Assembly: GCF_017347585.1 (NCBI RefSeq)
Contig: NZ_AP024480.1
Location: 300,001-364,000 of the forward strand
DNA length: 64,000 nucleotides
DNA from: Caldicellulosiruptor diazotrophicus
GTDB lineage: Bacteria > Bacillota > Thermoanaerobacteria > Caldicellulosiruptorales > Caldicellulosiruptoraceae
Reading direction: 5' to 3'
In this document: piece by piece, positions 1 to 10,160 of the stretch
Position numbering within the stretch: position 1 is the stretch's first letter
Layout: the number at the start of each line of letters is the position of its first letter
Translations under genes and position numbers: made by a program
The notes under the pieces: model-generated
The model's database searches: none
The model's input: only the letters and a program-made list of their open reading frames with translations
What the model was told of the DNA's origin: nothing

Positions 1-963
<963 letters not shown>

Positions 964-1035
964 AAGAGAGCTTTCCTCCTATTCACTTGCGAGGCTGCTT
1001 AAAAAGCTTTTGAAAAAATGAATATTGATAACAAA

Positions 1036-1152
<117 letters not shown>

Positions 1153-1344
1153 TTTTTTATTTTTGTGTTCGAATGTTAATTGTTTAACAATACCTATCAT
1201 AAAAAAGATTTCAGCTCAAAACGCGAAAATTTCTGCAGGTGTCAAAAATACTTTTAAGTAAAAGATACTTTTTTGAGTTGGTTTTCTAATTTAAAAAGCT
1301 AATCTTAAAAATAAAGCTTTACATTTTTTATTTCTAAAGTCCTT

Positions 1345-2292
1345 TCAAAAAGCGAAATTCTCACTTGGCACTGGTACCTTTTCAAGTATCTCGTTTATCA
1401 CATCTGACGACTTTGCATTTTTGATTATATATTGATTTTTGAGTAGAATCCTATGGCTGAGGACAAAAGGAGCTAAGTACTTAACAAAATCAGGAAGAAC
1501 AAAATCGTAGCCTCGGACAGCTGCAAGGCTTTGAGATGCACGCATAAGAGCAATAAAGCTTCTGTTGCTTGCAGGAAGCTGAACCATTTCGTGTTCTCTT
1601 GTGCTTTGACAAATTTCGTATATATAAGATAGAATATCTTCGTTTACATACACCTCTTTTATCTCTTCTTGAATCTTTATTACCTCATCCCTTGCTACTA
1701 CAGGTTCTATACTATCGAGAGGATTTTTTTCTTTGAACCTTGTGAGCATCTGGATAGTCTCTTCTTTGTTTGTGTATCCTAAACTGAGCTTTATCAAGAA
1801 CCTGTCAAGCTGTGCCTCAGGGAGAGGATATGTTCCTTGAATTTCAATGGGGTTTTGAGTAGCAATAACAAAAAATGGGTCTTCTAACTTGTGTGTGATA
1901 CCATCAATTGTCACCTGTCTTTCTTCCATGCATTCAAGAAGACTTGACTGTGTTCTCGGGGTTGCCCTGTTTATTTCATCAGCCAAAAGTATATTTGTGA
2001 AAATTGGACCTGGTCTGAACTCAAACTCTTGTGTTTTCATGTTGAAGTAGTATATACCTGTGAGGTCAGATGGCAGAAGATCTGGCGTGAACTGAATTCT
2101 TTTAAAACTGCAATCTATGGATTTTGCAAGAGCCTTTGATAGCATTGTTTTTCCTGTGCCAGGGACGTCCTCTAAAAGAACATGACCGCCAGCGAAAAGA
2201 GATGTTATTACAAGCTCAATTTGAGCCTCTTTTCCAACAATTACTTTTGATATATTTTGAATAACTTTTTTTGCTACATTTGTTATCTCCAT
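1345..2292 (-). CDS. MoxR-family AAA+ ATPase
   Basis: A 315-residue AAA+ ATPase of the MoxR class, which generally works as a chaperone-like factor activating or assembling partner proteins, often with von Willebrand domains. Visible motifs are Walker A PGTGKT (residues 44-49), Walker B ILLADE (101-106), sensor-1 ATQNP (144-148) and QLDRF (161-165), in the order and length usual for the family. MoxR genes normally lead a cluster with DUF58/VWA and transglutaminase genes. Here the next thing downstream on this strand is the rRNA operon read the other way, so it stands alone. Its partner, and so its target, cannot be inferred. Confidence 0.93.
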   Translation of the reverse strand: MEITNVAKKVIQNISKVIVGKEAQIELVITSLFAGGHVLLEDVPGTGKTMLSKALAKSIDCSFKRIQFTPDLLPSDLTGIYYFNMKTQEFEFRPGPIFTNILLADEINRATPRTQSSLLECMEERQVTIDGITHKLEDPFFVIATQNPIEIQGTYPLPEAQLDRFLIKLSLGYTNKEETIQMLTRFKEKNPLDSIEPVVARDEVIKIQEEIKEVYVNEDILSYIYEICQSTREHEMVQLPASNRSFIALMRASQSLAAVRGYDFVLPDFVKYLAPFVLSHRILLKNQYIIKNAKSSDVINEILEKVPVPSENFAF

Positions 2293-2556
2293 TTTTCATT
2301 CCTACTTTCCTTTATATTGTATATTAAAGATTTTGACCTTTCTATGTTTTATTTAAACTTACATAGTCTGCCTACAAGATTATTTTACCTCTTTTAAGAA
2401 GGTATTTCAATCAACTATAAACACTTTAAATTTACAAAATATAAAGTATTATTTTATCAAAAATGTGCAAAAATAAAGCAAAAATTTGGATACCCATAAC
2501 TTAACAAAGTGATATATAATATTGTCATGTAAACAATTTCAAAGGAGGCATAAAAG

Positions 2557-3012
2557 GTGGCAAACGAGATTTTGGGAACAGATGTTGTTGTTCAGATAGG
2601 AATAATTGTTAGGGACATTGAAAAGACGGCAAAAGACTTTGCGCAGTTTTTTGGAGTTGAGGTTCCACAGATTATCGAAACTGAAGGGTACGAAAAAACA
2701 CACACAGAGTATAGAGGAAAGCCTACAAATGCCAGAGCAAAACTTGCATTTTTCAGGAATTTCAAGAACATAGAAATTGAGCTAATTGAACCAGATGAGA
2801 ATCCATCTACTTGGAGAGAATTTTTAGAAACTCATGGTGAGGGTATTCACCATATAGGTGTATTTGTAAAGAACATGGATGAAAAAATTGAAAATCTTAA
2901 AAAAGAAGGAATTGGGGTTGTTCAAAAAGGGGATTACACAGGTGGAAGATATGCTTACATGGAAAGTACCAATAAACTTAAATTCATCTTAGAACTTTTG
3001 GAGAACTTTTAA
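2557..3012 (+). CDS. VOC-superfamily (glyoxalase-like) protein
   Basis: A 151-residue protein with two beta-alpha-beta-beta-beta modules of the vicinal oxygen chelate fold. QIGIIVRDIEKTAKDF opens the first, and HHIGVFVKNMDEKIENL with a terminal FILELLENF forms the second. Family members bind a divalent metal through His/Glu and include methylmalonyl-CoA epimerases, glyoxalase I and dioxygenases; HHIGV and the C-terminal E fit metal ligation. The substrate is unknown. A GTG start is chosen because AAAGGAGG (2541-2548) lies 8 bases before it. The next gene follows after 29 bases, so the two are probably co-transcribed. Confidence 0.85.
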   Translation: MANEILGTDVVVQIGIIVRDIEKTAKDFAQFFGVEVPQIIETEGYEKTHTEYRGKPTNARAKLAFFRNFKNIEIELIEPDENPSTWREFLETHGEGIHHIGVFVKNMDEKIENLKKEGIGVVQKGDYTGGRYAYMESTNKLKFILELLENF

Positions 3013-3041
3013 AATATTTTAGGGAAGTGGGGAGCTAGAAT

Positions 3042-3686
3042 ATGAAAAGAATCTTAGCTTTGGTTGGAGATTTTTACCACAGCCATGACAACCTACTCAA
3101 AGCCTTAAAGCAAACCACAAATGCTGCTTTAGGTAATTGCGAGATAATAGATACATCTATTGAAAACTTTGAGGAGTTTCTTTCTCAAAATCCAGATGCA
3201 ATTGTAATCTCTGCAGAGAACAGGATAAATCCACAGGATGAAATTATAAAGTGCTGGATGACAGAGCAGTTGGCAAAGAGAATAAAAGAGTATGTTGAAG
3301 GCGGTGGAAGGCTTTTTGTATGGCACTCGGGACTTGCCTCATATCCTGAAGAAGGAGAGTTTTGCAAACTTGTGAGAGGGTATTTTAAGTTTCATCCAGA
3401 TAAGCACAAACCTGTAAGATATCACTCTTCCCATAAAGCTACTCTTGAGAACAAAGAGTTTGATTTTGAAATTATGGATGAACACTATTTTGTTTTTTGC
3501 GACGAAGAGAATACCAATATCTATCTTTACTCTGAATCAGAAGACGGCAGTTCAATTGCAGGATGGTGGCACAATTTTGGCAAGGGCAAAGTAGTTGCAT
3601 TAACTCCTGCTCACAGAGAAGATGGGCTTTTGGATAATAATTTTCAGGAACTTCTCAAAACAGTTTTGGTTTTTCTTTTCAAGTAG
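3042..3686 (+). CDS. ThuA-like domain protein
   Basis: A 214-residue protein resembling the ThuA/trehalose-utilization family, a class-I glutamine-amidotransferase-like fold often found near sugar genes. It begins with a beta strand (KRILALVGDFYHSHDNLLKAL). It has a central GGGRLFVWHSGLASYP segment resembling ThuA 'lHsa' motifs, and a C-terminal GKGKVVALTPAHREDG segment typical of the fold. The exact reaction is unknown. It is preceded by a VOC protein, followed by a strong terminator, and lies upstream of the sugar block. The call rests on overall pattern only. Confidence 0.75.
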   Translation: MKRILALVGDFYHSHDNLLKALKQTTNAALGNCEIIDTSIENFEEFLSQNPDAIVISAENRINPQDEIIKCWMTEQLAKRIKEYVEGGGRLFVWHSGLASYPEEGEFCKLVRGYFKFHPDKHKPVRYHSSHKATLENKEFDFEIMDEHYFVFCDEENTNIYLYSESEDGSSIAGWWHNFGKGKVVALTPAHREDGLLDNNFQELLKTVLVFLFK

Positions 3687-3716
3687 GACTTTAAAAATAT
3701 AAATAAGACTTTTTCA

Positions 3717-3755
3717 AGGGCTTATCCGGCTACAATTTAGGATAAGCCCTTTTTA
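3717..3755 (+). terminator. Rho-independent terminator after ThuA-like gene
   Basis: GGGCTTATCC (3718-3727) pairs with GGATAAGCCC (3740-3749), a perfect 10-bp stem with a 12-base loop followed by a short T run. It separates the VOC/ThuA pair from the epimerase operon. Confidence 0.88.
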
Positions 3756-3763
3756 AAAAACAA

Positions 3764-3820
3764 TTGACAGAATATAAAAAAACAATTAATATAGAAATAT
3801 AAAGTGAACGATTAAGTAAC
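3764..3820 (+). promoter_or_regulatory. Promoter and candidate LacI operator of the epimerase operon
   Basis: TTGACA (3764-3769), a 17-base spacer and TAATAT (3787-3792) form a near-consensus SigA promoter. Just downstream, GTGAACGATTAAG (3804-3816) resembles the CGTAAACGATTACG-like site seen near the other LacI gene of this window. A LacI protein is encoded downstream at 5130-6137. A repressor bound here would cover the transcription start. Confidence 0.65.
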
Positions 3821-3854
3821 ACATTTGCATAACATTTAAGAAGGTTGGTAGAAA

Positions 3855-5027
3855 ATGGATATTAACAGGTTTAAAGAAGATATAAAAAGTCATCTTGATG
3901 AAAAGATAATACCATTTTGGCAAGGTTTAAAGGATGACGAATTTGGTGGCTACTATGGATATATGGATTTTAATCTCAATATTAATAAGAAAGCTCAAAA
4001 AGGTTGTATTTTGAACTCGAGGATATTGTGGTTTTTCTCAGCATGTTACAATGTGCTGAAAAGTGAAAAATACAAAGAGCTGGCTTTTCATGCGTTTGAA
4101 TTTTTAAAAAACAAGTTTTGGGACAAAGAGTATGAAGGACTTTTCTGGAATGTATCCCACAAAGGTGTGCCCGTTGATGTAACAAAACATGTTTATGTTC
4201 AGGCTTTTGGCATATACGGACTTTCGGAGTATTATGAAGCATCTGGCGATAAAGAAGCTCTTCGTTTGGCAAAGAGGCTTTTTGAGATTTTGGAGACAAA
4301 ATGCAAAAGTAAAAATGGATATACAGAGCAGTTTGATAGAAACTGGCAAGAAAAAGAAAACAGGTTTTTGAGCGAAAATGGACTAATTGCCTCAAAAACA
4401 ATGAACACGCATCTTCATGTACTGGAGAGCTATACAAACCTCTACAGGATTTTAAAACTTGATGATGTGTATGAGGCGCTTGAGAGGATAGTTAGACTCT
4501 TTGTTGACAAGATTTACAAAAAAGGAACAGGTCACTTCAAGGTATTTTGCGATGACAACTGGAACGAACTTATAAAAGCAGTATCATATGGACATGACAT
4601 TGAAGCAAGTTGGCTTTTAGACGAAGCTGCCAAGTATCTGAAGGATAAAAAGTTAAAAGAAGAGGTTGAAAAGATCACATTAGAGGTTGCACAAGTGACT
4701 TTAAAAGAAGCCTTTGATGGTCAAAGTCTCATAAACGAGAAGGTAGAAGACAGGGTTGATAGAAACAAAATCTGGTGGGTTGAGGCAGAGACAGTTGTTG
4801 GATTTTTTAATGCATATCAAAAGACAAAAGAGGAAAAATATTTAGATGCAGCCGTCAAGACATGGGAGTTCATAAAAAATCATCTTGTTGACAGAAGAAA
4901 GAACTCTGAGTGGCTGTGGATGGTAGATGAGAATTTAAAAGCAGCTAAAATGCCAATTGTTGAGCCATGGAAGTGCCCGTATCATAATGGCAGAATGTGT
5001 TTGGAGATAATAAAAAGGGTTTACTAA
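3855..5027 (+). CDS. Cellobiose 2-epimerase (AGE superfamily)
   Basis: A 390-residue cytoplasmic enzyme that converts the reducing-end glucose of cellobiose to mannose (and lactose to epilactose), and can act on beta-1,4-mannobiose. The sequence follows my memory of the characterised C. saccharolyticus epimerase with the same length. It keeps R56, the N184/H186/H188 cluster, H247, E250, W372 and H377; H247 and H377 are the catalytic acid/base pair known for this family. It opens an operon with a LacI regulator and a GH130 phosphorylase. That placement points to mannobiose to mannosyl-glucose conversion, or cellobiose epimerisation, ahead of phosphorolysis. The AAGAAGG ribosome site lies ~10 bases before the ATG. 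Confidence 0.95.
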   Translation: MDINRFKEDIKSHLDEKIIPFWQGLKDDEFGGYYGYMDFNLNINKKAQKGCILNSRILWFFSACYNVLKSEKYKELAFHAFEFLKNKFWDKEYEGLFWNVSHKGVPVDVTKHVYVQAFGIYGLSEYYEASGDKEALRLAKRLFEILETKCKSKNGYTEQFDRNWQEKENRFLSENGLIASKTMNTHLHVLESYTNLYRILKLDDVYEALERIVRLFVDKIYKKGTGHFKVFCDDNWNELIKAVSYGHDIEASWLLDEAAKYLKDKKLKEEVEKITLEVAQVTLKEAFDGQSLINEKVEDRVDRNKIWWVEAETVVGFFNAYQKTKEEKYLDAAVKTWEFIKNHLVDRRKNSEWLWMVDENLKAAKMPIVEPWKCPYHNGRMCLEIIKRVY

Positions 5028-5044
5028 AAGTTTCGAGCCTGACC

Positions 5045-5074
5045 CTGTAAAGTTACAGAGAAATAAAGTATAAT
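5045..5074 (+). promoter_or_regulatory. Inverted repeat and -10 upstream of LacI gene
   Basis: CTGTAA-AG-TTACAG (5045-5058) is a 6-bp-arm inverted repeat placed 10 bases before a TATAAT box (5069-5074). It sits where a -35 element would be, suggesting an autoregulated promoter for the LacI gene inside the epimerase operon. No good -35 is seen. The bound protein is inferred, not shown. Confidence 0.5.
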
Positions 5075-5129
5075 AGTAAGTAAAAAAGAAAAGGTTTGTG
5101 AAGCCTTATTTGAAGGGGAAAAAAGTACA

Positions 5130-6137
5130 ATGAACAAGAGAGTTACTATGAAAGATATTGCCGAAAAGCTTGGTGTTTCTAAGGTAACAGTGTCAAAGGC
5201 GCTCAAGGACAGTCCTGATATTAGTTCATCCCTGAAAGAGAAAATTATAAAGACTGCCCAGGAGATGGGTTATATCTACAACGCAAAAGGAAGGATGCTG
5301 AGAGAAAACCTTACGTATTCTATCGGTGTGATATCGTCAGAAAAGTATTATGGCAAAGACGACTATTTCTACATAGACCTTTACAAACATCTTTCAAACA
5401 GTTTAGAAAAACTTGGCTTTACAACAACCTTCAACATTATAAGCCAGTCAGACGAAAATGATCTTTCTGTACCTAACGCGCTTTTAGAACAGAAGGTAGA
5501 CGGTGTTGTTATTTTGGGTCAGATGAGTCTTGACTACATTCAAAAGATTTTAAGTTATAATTACCCGACAGTGTTTTTAGACTTTTACTGTGACAAGTTT
5601 AACGTTGACTGTGTAATTACAGACAACTTTTACGCAACATACGAGATAACCAACATGCTAATAGAGCAGGGTCACACCCAGATTGGGTTTGTAGGAAACA
5701 TCTACGCAACAAGCAGCATTCAAGACAGGTTTCTGGGCTTTTACAAGGCGCTTTTGGAGAACAAGATAGATCTCAACAAGGATTGGATAATAAAAGACAG
5801 GGATGACAACAACAATTTCATAGATATTATATTGCCCAAAAACCTTCCAACGGCATTTGTTTGCAACTGTGACAAGACTGCTTATCTTACAATAGAAAAG
5901 CTCAAATCAAGAGGATATAAGGTGCCGGATGATGTTTCAGTGGTGGGGTTTGATGATAGCCTTCATGCAGTGCTTTCACAGCCCAAAATTACCACCGTCC
6001 GTGTGAATTTGGAAGAGATGGGTAGAAGAACAGCCAAGATGATGGTTGAAAAGATAAAGCAGGGAGAAAAGCATTATGGCAAAATGCTCATAAAAGGCAA
6101 GATTATTATAAGAGAGTCTGTCAAGGCTTTGAAATAA
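5130..6137 (+). CDS. LacI-family transcriptional regulator
   Basis: A 335-residue repressor. An N-terminal LacI helix-turn-helix (TMKDIAEKLGVSKVTVSKALKD, about residues 6-27) is followed by the hinge helix and a periplasmic-binding-protein-like sensor domain ending in GFDDSLHAVLSQPKITTVRV. It lies between the cellobiose epimerase and the GH130 phosphorylase, so it probably controls uptake and breakdown of beta-mannosides or cello-oligosaccharides. Likely binding sites are GTGAACGATTAAG near 3804 and the inverted repeat at 5045-5058. The effector sugar cannot be read from sequence. Confidence 0.93.
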   Translation: MNKRVTMKDIAEKLGVSKVTVSKALKDSPDISSSLKEKIIKTAQEMGYIYNAKGRMLRENLTYSIGVISSEKYYGKDDYFYIDLYKHLSNSLEKLGFTTTFNIISQSDENDLSVPNALLEQKVDGVVILGQMSLDYIQKILSYNYPTVFLDFYCDKFNVDCVITDNFYATYEITNMLIEQGHTQIGFVGNIYATSSIQDRFLGFYKALLENKIDLNKDWIIKDRDDNNNFIDIILPKNLPTAFVCNCDKTAYLTIEKLKSRGYKVPDDVSVVGFDDSLHAVLSQPKITTVRVNLEEMGRRTAKMMVEKIKQGEKHYGKMLIKGKIIIRESVKALK

Positions 6138-6208
6138 TACTTTTTCAAAATGGTCGGATAACATTTTAAATTCGCATAAATCAAAAAATATGGAGGAGGA
6201 AAGAACTA

Positions 6209-7195
6209 ATGGATATCAAAATAATAGGGCAATCACTTCCAAACATGCCTTGGGAAGAAAGACCTAAAGACTGCAAGGACATTGTATGGAGGTCTAAACA
6301 CAACCCAATTATCAAGAGAAATCAGGCAAAAGATGCAAACAGCATTTTCAACAGTGCGGTTGTTCCATTCAAAGATGGTTTTGCAGGAGTTTTCAGGGTG
6401 GATGATAAAGCGAGAAGAATGAACATCAGACGTGGGTTTAGCAAGGATGGTTACAACTGGGAGATTGATGATGAACCAATCAACTTCATCCAGCAGACAA
6501 GAGACCCGCTTGTAAGTGAGTACAAATATGACCCACGAGTAACTTTCATAGAAGATAGATTCTATATCACATGGTGCAATGGCTATCATGGTCCGACAAT
6601 TGGTGTTGGCTATACATTCGACTTTGAAAAGTTCTATCAGATTGAAAATGCGTTTTTGCCATACAACAGAAACGGTGTGCTTTTCCCGAGGAAAATAAAT
6701 GGCAAATACGCTATGCTATCCCGCCCATCAGATACGGGGCACACACCATTTGGTGACATATTCTACAGCGAAAGCCCTGATATGATTCACTGGGGCTGCC
6801 ACAGACATGTAATGTCAGCAGGCTACACACCTTGGCAGTCGCTCAAAATAGGGGCAGGGCCAACACCAATTGAAACAAGCGAAGGATGGCTGCTAATTTA
6901 TCATGGCGTACTTCTTTCATGTAATGGATATGTATACAGCTTTGGTGCAGCGCTTTTGGATTTGGAAAAACCATGGGTTGTAAAGGCAAGGTCAAAATCT
7001 TATCTTCTTTCACCACAAGAGTATTATGAATGTGTTGGCGATGTTCCAAACGTTGCATTCCCATGCGCGACACTTTGCGACGCCAGCACGGGTAGGCTTG
7101 CAATTTATTATGGTGGTGCTGATACTGTTGTAAACCTTGCTTTTGCTTATGTTCAGGATATAATTGAACTTCTCAAAAAAGAGAGCCAGGAATAA
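6209..7195 (+). CDS. GH130 beta-1,4-mannoside phosphorylase
   Basis: A 328-residue five-bladed beta-propeller enzyme of family GH130, which cleaves beta-mannosidic bonds with inorganic phosphate to release alpha-mannose-1-phosphate. The YDPRV segment carries the probable catalytic Asp (D108). Basic residues in FSKDGYNW and SRPSDTGH fit phosphate and sugar binding. The length matches the shorter GH130 subfamily (beta-1,4-mannooligosaccharide phosphorylases) better than the ~390-residue mannosylglucose phosphorylases, but substrate choice is not settled. With the epimerase upstream it completes an intracellular route for mannan-derived disaccharides. GGAGGAAAG lies 5 bases before the ATG. Confidence 0.9.
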   Translation: MDIKIIGQSLPNMPWEERPKDCKDIVWRSKHNPIIKRNQAKDANSIFNSAVVPFKDGFAGVFRVDDKARRMNIRRGFSKDGYNWEIDDEPINFIQQTRDPLVSEYKYDPRVTFIEDRFYITWCNGYHGPTIGVGYTFDFEKFYQIENAFLPYNRNGVLFPRKINGKYAMLSRPSDTGHTPFGDIFYSESPDMIHWGCHRHVMSAGYTPWQSLKIGAGPTPIETSEGWLLIYHGVLLSCNGYVYSFGAALLDLEKPWVVKARSKSYLLSPQEYYECVGDVPNVAFPCATLCDASTGRLAIYYGGADTVVNLAFAYVQDIIELLKKESQE

Positions 7196-7227
7196 TAAAA
7201 ATATTGATAGATAAAAAATATAAAATA

Positions 7228-7262
7228 AAGGTCGGCAGTAGAGCAAAACTGCTGACCTTTTT
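7228..7262 (+). terminator. Terminator after GH130 gene
   Basis: AAAGGTCGGCAGT (7228-7240) pairs with ACTGCTGACCTTT (7248-7260) around an 8-base loop, followed by T residues. It separates the enzyme genes from the transporter genes. Downstream (7263-7446) lies TTTACTGGTAAA (7298-7309), a short inverted repeat that could be an operator for the transporter unit. Confidence 0.88.
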
Positions 7263-7446
7263 GATTTTGTAATTTTTTTCAAGTTTGAAATTGCTTTGTT
7301 TACTGGTAAAGTAAAATCTAAAATCTGCGGTATAAAATATTAAGTTTCTCGGGTTGTTAAATATGCACCACAAATCTTATAATGAACATGTAGTTGTTTT
7401 GCAGTTTTTCTATACAAAAATTACATTCTAAAAAGGAGGATTGATT

Positions 7447-9093
7447 ATGTTTAAAAGAAAAGTTACTTTATTGGTTGCTATTGCCTTTTTGATAACCATC
7501 ATTGTTCCTGGATTTTTAAGTACTCCAACAAAGGCAGTAGCAGCGTCCAAACCCCCAATAGTTTTTAAGATTTATTGGGGTGATTCGAATGCAGAGCCGG
7601 TTGATGTGTGGAAGACACCAATTGGTAAAAAGGTTGAACAACTAACAGGTGTAAGACTCCAATTTGAGTTTATCGTCGGCAGTGATGAGGAAACAAAGGC
7701 AGGTATCATGCTTGCAAGTGGTGACTTGCCGGACTTAATCAATGCGCACAACGTTATAAATAAGTTTATTGAAGCAGGAGCTTTAGTTCCGATGGATAAT
7801 TACATTGCTAAGTATGGCAAGAACATCAAGAAATGGTATGACTCAAAAGCTCTTAAAAAACTCAAATATCCAAAAGATGGGCACATTTACTACCTTACAC
7901 CTTTCAGAGAGGAATCTGACCCACTGTATTCATTTGCTGGTTTTTGGCTGCCTATATACATTCTGAAAGAGAATAAATGGCCAGTTGTAAGAGATATTGA
8001 CACATATTTCAAGATCGTAAAGGACGCTGTCAAAAAACATCCAACATACAATGGAAAACCAACGATAGGTTTTACAGCGCTGACTGACAGCTGGAGAATC
8101 TATGTACTGATGCAGCAGCCACTCAGGCTTGAAGGCTATCCAAACGATGGCGGCTGGCTTATCGATGAAAAGACAGGTGTTGTAAAAGACAGCTATACAA
8201 TGTCATATGCAAAGACATATTACAAGATACTCAACCAGATGTGGAACGAAGGTCTTCTTGACAAAGAGATGTTTTCACAAAACTATGACCAATACTTAGC
8301 AAAAATTTCGTCGGGCAGGGTTGTTGGTTTTTATGATGAAAGATGGCAGATACAGTCTGCAATAGACTCTCTCGAAAAACAAGGACTTTACGACAGAATT
8401 CCTATTGCAATGCCAGTTTTGAAAAAGGGTGTAAAGAGAGATAGATACAACGTGGTTACAATGGGAACAGGTGCCGGAATATCAATTACAAAGAAGTGCA
8501 AGGACCCGGTTGCAGCCTTCAAGTTCTTGGACAGAATGGCTGGCGAAGATATCTTAAAACTCATTAACTGGGGTATCCAAGGCCAGGACTACTACGTAAA
8601 GGATGGTAAGATGTATAAAGATGCAAAACAAATTCAAAATTACATGAACCCAGATTACAGAAAGAAACAGGGCATTGGCGGAAATATCTGGTTTGCATTC
8701 CCAAGACCACCGTTTGACTGGACATATTCAGACAAGAGCGGAAAGATTTCTTGGGACTACTCAGACCAGGCATTAGAGCAGAGGTATAAACCATATGAAA
8801 AGGAAGTTTTGAAAGCTTATAAGATTAAGTCGTTCAAAGACTTGTTCTCACCAACATGGAACTCACCGTATGGATATGGTTGGGATATCAAGCTTCCAGA
8901 CGACCTGCAGGCAATCCAAAACCAGGCTGATGACTTGCAAAGAAGATACATCACAAAAGCTATAATGGCAAAACCGGGTGAGTACGATAAAATCTGGAAT
9001 GAATATCTTAACAAGATGAAAAGTATTCCTATCAAAAAGGTAATTGATTTCAGACAAAAAGAGATTCAAAGAAGACTCAAAGAGTGGAACTAA
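7447..9093 (+). CDS. Extracellular sugar-binding protein (LplA/YtcQ type)
   Basis: A ~548-residue ABC solute-binding protein of the large family paired with LplB/YtcP permeases, which bind oligosaccharides outside the membrane. An N-terminal signal sequence (KRK then a hydrophobic stretch to about residue 30) precedes the mature domain. No lipobox Cys is present, so it may stay anchored by an uncleaved signal or another surface interaction. The ATG at 7447 is chosen over an in-frame TTG at 7441 because AAGGAGGA (7433-7440) then has a normal spacing. It lies downstream of the epimerase/GH130 genes, so beta-mannoside or cello-oligosaccharide import is the likely role. Confidence 0.9.
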   Translation: MFKRKVTLLVAIAFLITIIVPGFLSTPTKAVAASKPPIVFKIYWGDSNAEPVDVWKTPIGKKVEQLTGVRLQFEFIVGSDEETKAGIMLASGDLPDLINAHNVINKFIEAGALVPMDNYIAKYGKNIKKWYDSKALKKLKYPKDGHIYYLTPFREESDPLYSFAGFWLPIYILKENKWPVVRDIDTYFKIVKDAVKKHPTYNGKPTIGFTALTDSWRIYVLMQQPLRLEGYPNDGGWLIDEKTGVVKDSYTMSYAKTYYKILNQMWNEGLLDKEMFSQNYDQYLAKISSGRVVGFYDERWQIQSAIDSLEKQGLYDRIPIAMPVLKKGVKRDRYNVVTMGTGAGISITKKCKDPVAAFKFLDRMAGEDILKLINWGIQGQDYYVKDGKMYKDAKQIQNYMNPDYRKKQGIGGNIWFAFPRPPFDWTYSDKSGKISWDYSDQALEQRYKPYEKEVLKAYKIKSFKDLFSPTWNSPYGYGWDIKLPDDLQAIQNQADDLQRRYITKAIMAKPGEYDKIWNEYLNKMKSIPIKKVIDFRQKEIQRRLKEWN

Positions 9094-9123
9094 TTGGTGT
9101 TTTAGAAATTATCAATTTTAAAG

Positions 9124-9159
9124 CTCACGGGACACCTAATTTAACAGGTGTTCCGTGAG
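9124..9159 (+). terminator. Hairpin between binding-protein and permease genes
   Basis: CTCACGGGACACCT pairs with AGGTGTTCCGTGAG (one G-U pair), a 14-bp stem with an 8-base loop and no real T run. In binding-protein operons such hairpins stabilise the upstream mRNA or partly end transcription, giving more binding protein than permease. The second sugar operon has one in the same place. Confidence 0.75.
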
Positions 9160-9205
9160 TATTTAATTTAATTGTCGCTACAAGTTTTTAAGGAGGAAAA
9201 GGAAG

Positions 9206-10132
9206 ATGCAGTCATCTAAGAAAAGATTCTTTTCAACAATCTACAACCAGCGCCAGCTAATTGTTCTTACATTTCCTTTTTTGATTATGGTGCTAATTTT
9301 TAACTACTTTCCGCTGTGGGGCTGGTTATTAGCTTTCAAAGACTACAAACCTTATCTTGGTTTTCAAAATTCCGAATGGGTTGGATTTAAAAACTTTGTG
9401 GACCTATTTTCAGATGTTTATTTTTTCCAGGCGCTTAGAAATACTTTGGTCATAAGCTGTTTGAAACTCATATTTAACTTTTTGTCATCCATTACGTTTG
9501 CAATACTTCTAAATGAGATTAAAAACATGCTATTTAAAAGGGCAGTGCAGACAATCTCCTACCTTCCACACTTTGTTTCATGGGTTGTTGCAGCAAATAT
9601 TATATACACAGTGCTTTCACCTGACTATGGGATAATAAACGACCTTCTTGTCAAATTCCATATTCTAAAAGAACCAATTAACTTTTTGGGCGAACCTCAA
9701 TATTTCTGGTTCATTGCACCAATTACAGAGGTTTGGAAAGAGATGGGCTGGAACGCAATTATATACTTGGCTGCAATGACAAACATCGACCCGCAGCTTT
9801 ATGAAGCTGCAAGTATAGATGGTGCAGGCAGGCTGAAAAGAATATGGTACATAACCTTGCCAGGTATTCTACCCACAGTAAAGATTCTTCTTATTATGAA
9901 CGTAGGGTGGATTTTGAACGCTGGGTTTGAACAGATGTACCTTTTGCAAAGACCTTCTACGTTAGACTATTCGGATATCCTTGAGACATACATCTTAAGA
10001 TATGGTATTGGTAGTGGTAGATGGTCATATGCCACAGCAGCTGGTATTTTTAACTCAGTTGTGAGCTTGATTCTTGTTACAACTGCAAATAGAATTGCAT
10101 CTAAGATTGGTGAAGGTGAAAGAGTATTTTAA
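9206..10132 (+). CDS. Sugar ABC transporter permease (LplB/YtcP-partner type)
   Basis: A 308-residue inner-membrane permease of the oligosaccharide ABC class with about six membrane spans. The first lies near residues 20-45, and the permease signature EAASIDGAGRLKRIWYITLPGI carries the EAA loop that docks on the ATPase. AAGGAGGAAAAGG precedes the ATG. It follows the binding protein after a hairpin and is followed 28 bases later by the second permease. No ATP-binding gene lies nearby, so a shared MsmK-type ATPase encoded elsewhere is probably used. Confidence 0.93.
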   Translation: MQSSKKRFFSTIYNQRQLIVLTFPFLIMVLIFNYFPLWGWLLAFKDYKPYLGFQNSEWVGFKNFVDLFSDVYFFQALRNTLVISCLKLIFNFLSSITFAILLNEIKNMLFKRAVQTISYLPHFVSWVVAANIIYTVLSPDYGIINDLLVKFHILKEPINFLGEPQYFWFIAPITEVWKEMGWNAIIYLAAMTNIDPQLYEAASIDGAGRLKRIWYITLPGILPTVKILLIMNVGWILNAGFEQMYLLQRPSTLDYSDILETYILRYGIGSGRWSYATAAGIFNSVVSLILVTTANRIASKIGEGERVF

Positions 10133-10160
10133 AAAACTTTATTGAGGGGTGTTTTAGAAA

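Noticed and set aside
3982-4437. Antisense frame over the cellobiose epimerase
   Set aside because: It is the reverse-strand shadow of a strongly conserved enzyme and has no family features.
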